A stretch of DNA of 64,000 bases. Source: Tigriopus japonicus (Eukaryota; Arthropoda; Copepoda; Harpacticoida; Harpacticidae). Each line of letters begins with the position of its first letter. The stretch's first letter is position 1. The translations under genes and the position numbers were made by a program. Positions 35,801 through 47,800 of this stretch are shown here, piece after piece. The notes below the pieces were generated by a model. It ran no database searches, was not told the DNA's origin, and saw only the letters and a program-made list of their open reading frames with translations. The stretch is from positions 3,278,922 to 3,342,921 of the forward strand of contig CM021323.1 of the NCBI GenBank assembly GCA_010645155.1, given 5' to 3'.

Positions 35801-38800
35801 GTGGCCAAATCATCGATCTTTTCCCGGCGATACTCTTCCAACAATTCGGCCTGTTATGTGACAAAAATAACAAAACATGAGGAATCGGATCTTAGCATAG
35901 CAACTTGTCAGCATTTATGAGCCATCCTCGTCCATTGAGTCCCAACGAAAGGCAGGATAAATGAAGTTGAGGGTGCGTTTTCCCAGAACTTGGAACGTTC
36001 CTTCCTCAAGCTTTACCCATGCCAAGAAGTCGTGTCGTCTACCTGGCAACTTTAGAAATCATAAAGTCTTCCCACCACCAAACATTCTACAGCCTCCGGC
36101 CCATTGTGGGTACCCAACCGCTCTCTGTATATCACCATTCTTTCCAGTCTTTTGTATAACCTCGAAGCACATACACACAAAAAGGCCTCTGACACTGACA
36201 AATTACTCCTGAACTCATTTTCACATCAGGGAAAAAGGGGTCCCACCCAGTTGCTCTTCTCCGCCTTTCTGTGGGACACCCTGGTGGTTCACCGCTAACA
36301 AGTTTGCTTCTCTCCGCCTTCCTCACTCACTTCTTGGTGTCTTTGACTCTCGGGCACACATTTTGGCTTTGGCTACGTTTTTCCTCTGAATACTAATTCG
36401 TAATCTGTGCATACAGAGTTTGTACGTTAATACACACCTCTGGCCTTTGACATCGAAACGAATTATCTCCCTAGGCACACAGTCTCTTTTTGTTGGGAAT
36501 TGATGGATTCATGCAGTACTCACTGTACTGCCATAACGATGGTCCCGATATACTGTACGGGGATTCATCATTTCTACGTACCCAACAAGTACCCCTGAGG
36601 CTCAAATGACTGTTACGCCCTTTTCTTGGGAAAGTGGGGAATTTTCTGTTCCAACGCATCAACTCATGAATGGCTTACCGTCTTGTGTGTTCGTATGAAA
36701 ATTTTGGTCCTGCCGAAAGCGTACTCATTGGCACTGATAGGTAGCTCTCTCAGAAGATATGTGACCCCTTCCACGCTTGGACCTCTCCAATGGGGCCAAG
36801 TGTGCTGTGATAGCATCTTGTATCTGGCTAGGAATTGGCTGTATTCCAGTCGGAATGCGAAACCTTGCTTTCGGAGTTGAACCGTGGCCAGAAGGCTGAA
36901 ATGAAGAGAACCTCGCTCATTATCTCGGGTCATCCAAGGTCATGTGAGCTTGATCCGAGTGTTTGACGCTCATTAGTGCCGGTTGAGTGCCAAGATCGGA
37001 TGGTATTGAAAGTCTAGATCGCTGACAGTCCCCTTTTTTAATCGAGTCACGGTTTCTTGAGCACGGATTGAGTTAGCCACTAATTACTGATTACTTGCAC
37101 CAGACCCTGAACCAAATGGTCCTCGAGGGAACACGAGACTGCATAGCCTTTAAAAGAGGCTTTTCCAGCTTGGCTGCCGATCCAAAATGTGTCCCCGAAA
37201 TGCATCTATGCCACTTCACATCAACTTGGGGTTTTTCCAATCTCGTGCGCCCAAATTTTGGATGCATGAATCGAGTCCTCTTTCATCTTCATTTCTAAAG
37301 CATCCGTTGTTGGTCGATCGGTTAGTTGAATGAGGGCAATGTGGCACGTGCGTGCGTGCGTATGTATGTGTTCCACCGTCCGTCCCACTCTGCATCTCTT
37401 TGCTTCCTAGTGGAACGAAGAGTCTTTCGTCGTCTTGTTCCTTACCCGTGATTCTTCACTTGCTCCTTGACAAGTTCGTCGTCAAAATTCCTCGGCTGCT
37501 TCCGCTCATTGGGTTTGATGCATCTCACAAAATGTGGACTCTTCCCGCCCAAATTATTCACCAAGGCTCCGATGGAGATTTTGAATTGAGTTCCCGCAGT
37601 CGCTGGTCGTCGCCTGGTTGTGCGTCGAGGATTGCCTGGAACACAAGAAACCGACAAAGAGAGATGGAGCATAGTCACTTGGAACACGGTCCACACAAAA
37701 AAGCTTTTACATGGAAAGGAGTCTAAAGTTGCTAGCTATGCAGTGTACTTTGAACTTGATTTAATTAGTGTTCCAATTTTTAAACAAATCATAAAGTACC
37801 TTTAAGAATATGCTATTTTACTATTGAAGCGCGGTTTGATAGTTCCATGTTATTGCCTTATCTTGAAATGATTCCAAGTGTTCTTAGCTGGAAAACGAAT
37901 CTGGATTGCATCTCAGAAATCAGATGGAAATATTCACCCCTCAAGTTACATATTTTTCCATGGTTTTTGCCCCTTCCCATGGAGGTTGGGTTCCAAATAT
38001 TTAGTCGGGCGTTTTATGCTCAAGCCTGCACGAGTGAGTGTGTGAGTGAGTGTGCAAGAGCGAGAGACGGATGATTCTGTATAAATCAGCTTGAAAATTG
38101 AATAGGCAACAAACCAGGCGAACAGATTTTGAACGGAGAGAGAAGAGAGGAGAGCGTTTCGAACACGGTCTAAAAATCCAAATTCAGCCTTGGTGACTTC
38201 AGAATATTGGAACACCAAAAACAAGGAACCCCTTCAAAATGGTCCATCGGCGTTGAGGAAACTTATGTCAAGTCTTGGTTGGCTGTTCTTGCTCCTTTCT
38301 TTCTTTTTGTCTTTCTTCTTTCTCCCGTTCGTTCGAGCGTTGTTGTGCTCTAATGCCAGACATTCTAAATGAGAATGAAGTACGCTCGCTCATAGCTAGC
38401 AAACAAGAATGAGATGCGAAGAGATGAGGAAAAACACTCTTTGAGATGAATGGACCAATTTGTTCAATTGATTTATCAACCAACGTGGAACTAAACGCGA
38501 AACATTGAAGCTGAGTAAAAAAAGTTCGGGCAAACTTTCGGATAGTCACAATGATGAGTGGGATAGATCTAGCTAGCTCTTCAGCCTTTTTTGATTGCCT
38601 CTTCAGATTGGTAGAAACTTGGTTTTCAATGGCTCTCCCCTCCTCCATCCAGTTCATTTTGTACCCTAACTTGGGATGAACGTTAACTTAAAAGAGGCCA
38701 GAATTGCTTAGCTCAGAACTAGTTTTCCAGTTGTAATACAGAATACCCACCAAGGTTGGTTTGTTTGGTCAAAGCCGTGTCCAGAATTTGTCCCCTTTTC

Positions 38801-41800
38801 TCTCTTCTTGCCTTATATTCCTCTTGTCTGGTATTCAGTGTCCTACAACCCGTTTAATATTCATGACATTCAGTTCTGATCTTGCCAAATTGGACCCAAG
38901 ACCCAAGAAATCCAAGAATTCCTCCAGGCCCGCCCCAAAAGGAATTGGCATCGTCAGAGCTGGTGGTCTTACCTTCGGGAAATAATACTTTCAAAATCGG
39001 ATGATCACACGTAAACATGGCATGAGACAGATCGCGATCCAAACCATCTTGATTTCGGCTCACAAAGTCTTCCACAGAGTAGGCGACGGTTCCAGCAAAG
39101 TGCTTAATCCTGGAAAGAGAAAGTCACTCAATGAGGTGTCTGATTGATCTCCGAGTGTCGAGAAACCCAATGGTGATTACGTGAAGTCGACCCTGTCGTC
39201 TCCGTCATCGTCTGGGATTTGAATGATGGGCGATTTCCTCACGAGATCACTTTGTCTGAGTCGATCCATGAACACCTCTCTGGGTGTGGGAGAATCCCCA
39301 TCTGTCGAGATACTCAAGTCCAAAGCGGCCAGATTGGCTGTTCGCTTCAAGGTCACTTCGTCCAAGAGAGATATGAGACCGGAGTGGCTTTGAGCGATGA
39401 GCTGACATATCACAGAATTATCTTGGAATCCCACACTCCTCCACTCGATTCCTTCTTCCTTGTACTCGTCTTGTTCGGCCCGCAAAGTGAGGTCCAGGAT
39501 CATTTGATGAAGCCGTTCGTTGACGAAATTTATCACAAGTTGCTCGAAACCATTGTGCTCTAGAGATTCGAAGCCATAAAGGTCCAGCACTCCCATCGTC
39601 CGATGCTTTCGAGGGGTTTTCACTCGAATCGTGTCATTGACGCGGTTGACAATCCACGTGAAAAGACGACCGTACAATGCTCGGCAAAGCGAGTCGCGCG
39701 CAAAACCAGCTTCTTTGGCACTCAGATCGGTGATGAGATACTCATTGCGTGACTCAATGGTTCGGGTCACCAAGGCACTGTGAATGGTTCCATAATCACC
39801 TTGGAGTACCTCACAAGTCTCATACAGCTCTGAAAAGGAGTTCAAGACACCAATTGACCTTCATCGTTTGGGCGATGTGAGCTCGGTGAGAATTACCGTA
39901 ATCGTTGCTAATGCCACAACCTTCGGTTCCATCCATGTTGGTGGTGGGAATGAAATGAAGGTTGCCCAGTTTAAGAATGCTCGCCACGACCCTCAACACC
40001 AGTACTATCTCCTCGGGGGTCATTCCGACATCCTCCATGGCTCGCTAAAGTCGAAAAAGAACTTGCATGAAGCCATATTCAAGTGGCATTTGAATAAGCA
40101 TTTGCATCGCCCTTGCCATGATTTGGATTTCAATGGGGGCCAAGTGCATGCTTGAAGTACAAGCTAAGGGGCTCCTCGCAATAGATGTTGTTGTTATTGC
40201 CTTTAGCGGTACTTTCCAAGTTCCACTTTTGAAGGAGAAAGCGAAACGTTTGTTGTTGTGAAAGAAGCTAACTAGACCCCTTTCAACGAGTAAATTAAGT
40301 GGAAATGAAAACGGGTCGAAACGTGTTGGAAAAAACGACGATTTTTAGGTTCTTCCCAATTCCAAAGTCGGATTTTTGGAACGAGACTTAATACAAGACG
40401 ATACACCAATGAATCGATGTATTTACTTCTATATATTGATGGGTTGACGTCTGATTTGTGTTCCAAAACCCAGTAGGGATTTTGGAACTTATTTCTGGGA
40501 GGTTCTGCTGTCCATGATCAAAATTTTTGGCAAGCCTATCGATAAATGTTCTCTTTTGCCCACAGACAACATGATTCATTGGCGCCCAAGGGCTGACAAT
40601 GACATTGAGAAAGTCTTTGGATAAAAGGTAAAAAAGGGGTCAGGCAACCTCCCTTGGGAACAAAGCAGTTCCAGTTGAACCCGATCTTGATGTTCTTTCG
40701 TACGTACTTTGGTTATGAGGAAATCTTTTCTGTCATCGATCACGGGAACATTTCCTCCACTGACAGCGTCGGTTATCGTTCTTGGACCCGAGTTCAGATG
40801 AAGAATACGGTAGCTGTCCAAGTTCCGATGCAAACGAAGCTCCTCTGGAAAGATCAGTAAACATTAGGTCGCATGTTGAGGCACATAAAGTTATCTTAGA
40901 TTACACCAAAATCAAGTCAAATTAACAAGCCTCAAGCAGCCACTGTGTTTGAAACCCAGCAGCTGGGGCAAGCATACACTCAATGAACGTTAATCTGACT
41001 TGATTTTGGTATACTCTTAAATAAATCTTATCTGCGTTAACATGTGGCATATTATTTTTCAAGTTAAACGACGTTCCAGAAACCACTTTAATGTCAAAAG
41101 ACAACAAAAATTTCCAGACGACTCAATTACATTTGCAAATCAAAAGCAAGGCTCTCGAATACTCACTTAAAAGCGGCACATCTGCTCCAAGAAGCGTTTG
41201 GTACAAGATATGGAAATTTCTCCCCTCCCTCGGCGACGAACCCACCACTCGAGACTGAAAGAATTGGGTTAATACATTCAAAATAGATACATTTGGTCAA
41301 GCGCAGGATTGTCAGCCGGCTGGTTTTCTTTTTATCCATTCTCGAAATTGGTATTCATGACAAGACCTCTAAAATCACCAAGCTGTTATTTTTTGAAATT
41401 TTTATCGTTCATGGTAAAAAGGATAAATTATTCCACATTTACCTTTGAAAATCCAACGCTCATGTTCTTAAACAAAGATTAAAATTTATTTATTTGTTTC
41501 AAGACTCTCTGAATCTCAAGATGACATTCAATGTGCCAAATTCCTGCTAAAGATACCGTTAGTTATAACCAGACCTGTGATATAATTGTAATTCATTGCA
41601 TTTGAACTCAAAGCAAGTGTAAATTATTACATTTTGGCCCATGTAATTATGAGTTTTAAGTCCAAATTACATTTGCACCTACATACAAAGATTTGAGATT
41701 TTGTATTTCACCGATTTATCCACATATTTCAAATATTATTCGGTGCGTAAATTAATGAACCCTAAGTAAAACAGGTGATGACGTAATTGCATTTGTATTT

Positions 41801-44800
41801 TATTACTTTTGAGACCAATGCAATTCCTTATTTTCAAAAGTAATTGGCACAGGTCTGGTAATACCGTTGTTTTCAGTTGTTTTCTTAATTTTGAGATATG
41901 GCTCGATTAGTCTTCCACGCATTTCTTTTTGTTTGTTTCGTTTTACTCTTCCCAAGTGTGTTTTAGCTGAATGTTGTTATTCTTACCTTTTCGAGTAAAT
42001 CTGTAATTGAAAACCATAATCCTTTTAGTTAAATGTGGCAGTTCCCCTGATAAGGCAATTAGTACTCACAAGTTGTGACGAGGCCTCCCATGGGATCACC
42101 CTTGAAGTCAAACGAGATTTCCGTGTATTTTCCCTGGAACGAGAGAAGGAAGCAATTTGGAAGGAGGGAGAAAACGAACAGAACAGAACAGAAGAAGCAT
42201 GGTTCCTCAATCTTTGGGGCATCATTTTCTGGGAACAGATTCCTTTCATCGAGCGTCATTAACTCATTGCATGAGTGATGGTTTGTCCGAAAACACAAAG
42301 AATAGCAGCAGCTCGACAACAATAACAACAACAGCGCCAAAACGATCCCAAATTACATTGCCTTCATCAGCGAGAACAAGGTGGCAATCCAAGCTATTGA
42401 AACGAGGCGTGGTTGTTCCTCTAGCAAAATAATCTAGCAGAGAAAGAGGTGGTGACCAACCAACCAACTGGCCGTTTTGGCCAATATCGTCCCTTTTGAA
42501 AAAACTGAAGGTTCAGTTGGTTTGGTAAAAAATGGGCGCGCCATTTTGCTAGTGCTTCGATTCCTTCCTTATGGCAAAAGAACGGACGTTCTTCCCCTCT
42601 TTTTTTCTTGGCCAGCTTTATGGGTTCCCCTCATCTTTCTCTTCTTGATAACTCATACAGATGATGATGATGACGATGATTATGATTATGATCATCATCA
42701 TCATGTTCAAGGTCGCTTTTAGATAACAAAGGCTCTCAAGGCTGGCCACAATGGCCTTCAAGACTTCAACCATGAGAATGGGAAGACAGGAGACTGAAGG
42801 AACACAAACGATGGAGACCATAGATTAGTCTTCTCACTTTTGACACCGTTTTTCACTTTTTCCGTCAAAGGCCTCAAAACGAGGCGTGGAAAAATTTGAA
42901 GGCCTCTCTCTCTCTACTGCATTTTCCATTCCTCTAACCCGATAACTATATGTTGGCCTACTTACGAATCGAGATGAGTTGTCATTGAGCTTGGTTTTGG
43001 CATTTCCAAAAGCTGGAACAAGAATGGAATAAATTCAGACGGACGCATAAAATGCTAGAGAACACCTCCAATAGGGTCTCTTTTGCTCACCTTCCAAGAC
43101 GGGATTGGATTGAAGGATTTGATACTTCAAGGAATGGCACTCGGTCTCATGAGAAGTGACAGCTGCCAAATAATGAAGGGTCAATTTGGCGACCTCGGTT
43201 TTCCCCGCTCCAGAATTGCCCGAAATCACGATGCATTGATCACAGTTGATGTCGCGGAGTTGACGCCACGCGCGATCCGTCACAGCATATCTGGCATAAA
43301 ATCCGCGGATAAGTCCCAGATGTCTTTTAAAATTTTGTCTTTGGTGGGTCACTTACATATGAGGTGGAAGCTCAAAGAGGCAATGACATCGATAGACATC
43401 AATGACATCTGGCGTGTACAAATGGATCTTCTTGAAGGGGTTGATGGAAACGAGAGTTGAACCAATGTTGGTCTGCAAGGAAACAAAACGAGAATGGAAC
43501 ATACGCTTTTGAGCAAGAGTTGGCGGCATGTTTTCAAAATTATGGCTTTAGTTCAAGAGCTTGGCTCAAACAGACATCTTGCGTTGTTTGTCTTTGATGG
43601 GAAAAGTTGAGGTGGAAATTGGATTTTTTCCTCTTTTCAAAGCAATATAAAGTCAAATGTTCTCCAAGACTATCTGCAAACTTCCTGCATCATTTTCCTC
43701 TCTCTCTTCTTCTCCTTCCTTTTCTCTCTTTCCCTATCTTTTCTATCGTCGTCTGGCTGACCTATTTACTCAAGTCTGACAAGAAGATCTTGTAGTCGGT
43801 GCTTTACAAATCTTAAATTGTGCCTCTTGTTCCACGACGAACTTCTAAAATGGTCCACAATGTCTGGGATTGAGAGCCCATCCACCTTGTCAAGAATGTG
43901 AGAGAGAGGATGCGATCGAATGAAGTCTAGGCCCAAAGTTTTTGGATTCAGCTCCTCTCTTTAGGTGGTTGGCCTTCTTTCTTTCTTCTTATTCTCTCGT
44001 ATGGAACCAAAGAACCATGAAGGTCGTTCGTTCTTGGAGATGCAATCGTTATCAGACTAAGGACCCACAGTTGGTTACTCACCAAAACCAACCGAGCAAA
44101 GACGTAATGCACACATGTGTAAATGAACGAAGAGGCCTCACTCAACGTGTCAATTGAAGGGTCCAATTGATGGTGACATTTGTTTGAAATTGGAGAGCCT
44201 TTTGAGCCATGAATTTGGTGAGGTGCTTATACAACATATTTTTAGGAATGAGGTGACCCTAATTGAGTTGCTTTGATTTGTCAAAGGAAATTCATTCAGC
44301 TTATCTCAACACCTGAATTTTGAATGATCAAAGGCTAAACTAATTGAAAATATTAACCCATGTTTCAAAGTTGGACTTTTATCAAGGGCTTTAATGACTC
44401 ATATAAACGGCTGAGCCAATTAAGCAGCAAATGTAACAGAAAAGCATCTTACACACTTTCCAATCTAAAAGAAATCATCAACAACTAGGGATGCGCTTCC
44501 GGGTCGGGGTCGGGTTGGTTCGGAACCGAAATCAATTTTTGAATCTGGTTCAGATAAAAAAAGCTTGGAGAAAAATGACAAAGCTGAGCTTCCAAACAGC
44601 ATTTATCCAAATTTTTATGAGTCGACTCCTCAGAGGTCGGCTCCGACTTCGGATCGGTTATTGCGGTCTTATATCTGACTCACGACGAGCCGACCTCAGA
44701 ACCCATCCGATCCGATACAGAACCGCCTCATAGCCGATCCGGACCCATCCCTATCAACAACTACCTTCTGAAGAGGTGTCAGTTTTTTGCATCTAAAACA

Positions 44801-47800
44801 TCATTTTTTGGAAATAAAGGCAATCAAGTTCGATAAAGGGCTTTGTAACTGTCCCACGAGGTGATCGTGGCCGATAAAAAATGACCCTTAAAATATAGCT
44901 TGTTCAAGCGTTTGGTTAAATATAGCTCCAAATACCTTTCATACAATACAACTAAGCTGAAGTTTTATTCAAATCGTTTTTATCTCCGCGTTTATTTTGG
45001 GAATAATTTAGGAGGAGGACGTTTCCCGACATTCGATCTTTGCAGAGCTGTTTAAAGTCCATCTGGTATGCATCACCACTCACATAAAAAACACTTACAG
45101 TAAATTTCAGTCATACCATGGTTAAGAAACGTCCATGAATGAGAAGGAATTGCACATTTTTTGTCCCGGTTTCTGGTCTATTGAACAATGGTAAAAAACT
45201 CCATGAAGTTTTTTTACGGTTCATAAATAAGATTTGGAACGGCTTGATAAAGGGCAACCGATCATGGGATCATCATGATTCCAATGAAAGTAACTTCTGA
45301 GGTTGAAGGAACCCTATGTTCTGCAAAAGGTGTAAGTTGCTGAAAAGGCCGGGAAAATAATTGTCAACCTCCGAGTGTTTAAGCCGTGATCAAAGGCTTC
45401 AAACATGAACCTTTCAGTTATTGCAAAACAAATAGGATATCTTGACAAAAAAACCTTTCTTAGTAAAATGGTAACAGACAATTCAAAGCACAAATCGTAA
45501 TTCGTAAGTGCCTCCTGGACAATTTATTTTAGAACGTTATGTTGCATTTGCACATTTCCCAAAAATAAGTTGCACAGTAAGAATCCAGTTTTGAGCCCTA
45601 GCGCCCTGTTAGGCATTGCTTAAAATTTAACCAAATCTTACTAATTTGTCCATCCCAAACCAAAAGGTTTTATGGCTGCTCTTAAAGGACCTATATAACG
45701 CCATCATAAAAAAATGAAAGGCTCCTTCAATTTTTTATTTGCCTTGCCATTCTTCAAAAGAAAACATCCCGAATGTACACAACCCTCTTTTGTAAAGCTA
45801 GTTTCAAAATTTCATGCATGCACAAGGAATGAAATTTCTTACAAAAACGAGTGAGTGACTAATGGATATTAAAAACATGTCTAACATTCATCAGATGTTT
45901 GATCTACCAAATTGGGTTGATCCGTATTTCTGTTCAAAACTTCGTGTGAACGAATGAAAAAGTTGCTTAAAGAAAAGTTATGGACTTTTGAGCCAATCTG
46001 GATTCTTTGAGCTTTAGAAAAAGTGGATTTTTGAAGAGCGAGTCATTTATTCATAGGTTTGTTTTAGTTTTGAGCACGGAATGGTAAGTTTGTATTCCTA
46101 ATTTTGGATATTCCTAGGGGCATCCATGTAAAACGAATACCAGCCAGTAATCGGCAAATCTAAGCAAAGAACCGGAAGTTTCTATATTCTTTAAACGTAT
46201 GATCAAGGCCGTTAGGTCTGGCTTTGACCTTATAGGTTTAATGGAAACTAAAAACCTCGAAGAGCCTCATCTGTTTGCATTTTTATTACAAGACACATCT
46301 AACAATGAAGTTTTAGCCAATATTCAATTTTCGAATATGGTTGACCTGTACTGTTTGCAAACACCGCTACATATAAATTGACGTTAGAAGGCAGCATTTT
46401 CGTTATGTTGCGTATTTTTGCAAAATTCAAATCTACAAACTTCAATTTTGTTTCCACTTGATTCATCAGTAAATTTTACAAGCTGTGAAAATAACTTGAA
46501 AAAAAAAACTTGAAAATTTCGCGGACGCACGCAATCCTCAAAAAGCCAATCAAACTGTGCACTGTTTTGCACTCTATCGAATTCCTTTTACGGTCAAAAA
46601 TCAAGTATTTTCGTCGATGTGTTTCACCATCACACTGAAATGAGCGATTGGAACTAACTTCATGTTTGAATAAAAACGACGAAGCCGTTAAACTAGCTGT
46701 TATTTTCTAACTCTGTCAAAGTGCTATAAAAATTAGTGATGGACCGAAAGGGCTCATAACCGAAAGTTTCGGCCGAAAGAGGGCTTAACCGAAACCGAAA
46801 GCAGCTGACTACAAAATTGTATAGATGCAAAATCCACCTTAAAAATTAAATTGCCCATGTGCTCGATGTTGGGTAATCACAAATTTTGAAAAATCGGGAA
46901 AGAAAAATTTCAAAAGTTTTTGAACGATTTTTTTCCTATTTTGTTGTCAAATTCCATGCTATATAGTGCATGTCTGCTTTCGGTTTCGGTAGGTATAACC
47001 GAAACCGAAATTTCGCTTTCGATCCATCACTAACAGAAATACTAGTGACTTTTTTTCCTTTCGTTTTTCAGCATGACTTACTTTTTCATGTGAAAGCTGT
47101 TTTGTGTCTATCAGACAGGACAAGCCCAAATTTTTTCATGGTGTCAATTTGAGCTTGAGAAGTCGACTTAAAATTCCAAAGATATTTTAGCTGAAGTGTA
47201 ATGGCAGTACCGCATATTTACTTGTTTATTAGGTCATGTGTAAAAATGATTTGATGATGTCACTTCAAACAAGCCTAAAACAAATATTGGTGATCTATAC
47301 ATATCTTGTAACCCACTCTCAAGGTGATCTTTTGGTGACTAGCTACTTAAATATTGCCAAAATATTGTTTATCCATGTTGAAATTTGATGTAACGAAACT
47401 ACGATTTTGTCCATCAAGAAGGTTGATCGAAAAAAGTCAATGAAAATTGAGCGGCAAAAAGAGATCTGGCTTCAATTTTAGATCAAGACCATCTTTGGTT
47501 TACCCAAAATTTAAGTAGAGGAAATTGTTTGAATTTACACTTTCCAGCACCTTTTAAATGATATATTGTTTTTACCCGTGACCTGATTGCCAAAAGTTTA
47601 TTGAAAAGAATGTATCTCTACATCTCAAAACTAGTCTCAAAGTTCTTTGGAACTTGAGACTGAATTTTCCAGTTCAAATAGACATCAAGATAGTCAAAAG
47701 TAAACTTTTGTCGTAGACTATGCTCTTGCTTTATCTACTCTTACTTTCCTGTAAATGTAAACTAACCGTCTGGAATGCCATTTTTTAAATTGTTAAAATA

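Larger units (their letters stand above)
29818..35850 (-). other. Myosin neck and TH1 tail exons 15-20
   Basis: Exon 15 (35850-35614) encodes two or three IQ-like helices: M-I-Q-K-T-Y-R-G-Y, then a degenerate one, then I-V-L-Q-H-F-L-R. These would bind calmodulin light chains. Exon 16 (34807-34676) matches the post-IQ segment ending L-F-H-K-W-R, and exon 17 (34252-34146) ends in the F-K-D-R-K-A-S-Y-P block that opens the TH1 domain. TH1 continues through the alternative exon, exon 19 (32508-32356, with L-I-M-D-Q and V-V-F-H-V-R) and the last exon (30129-29818), ending G-N-K-F-E-I-L-V. TH1 binds acidic phospholipids. The last intron, 2.2 kb, contains a fold-back element. Confidence 0.88.
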
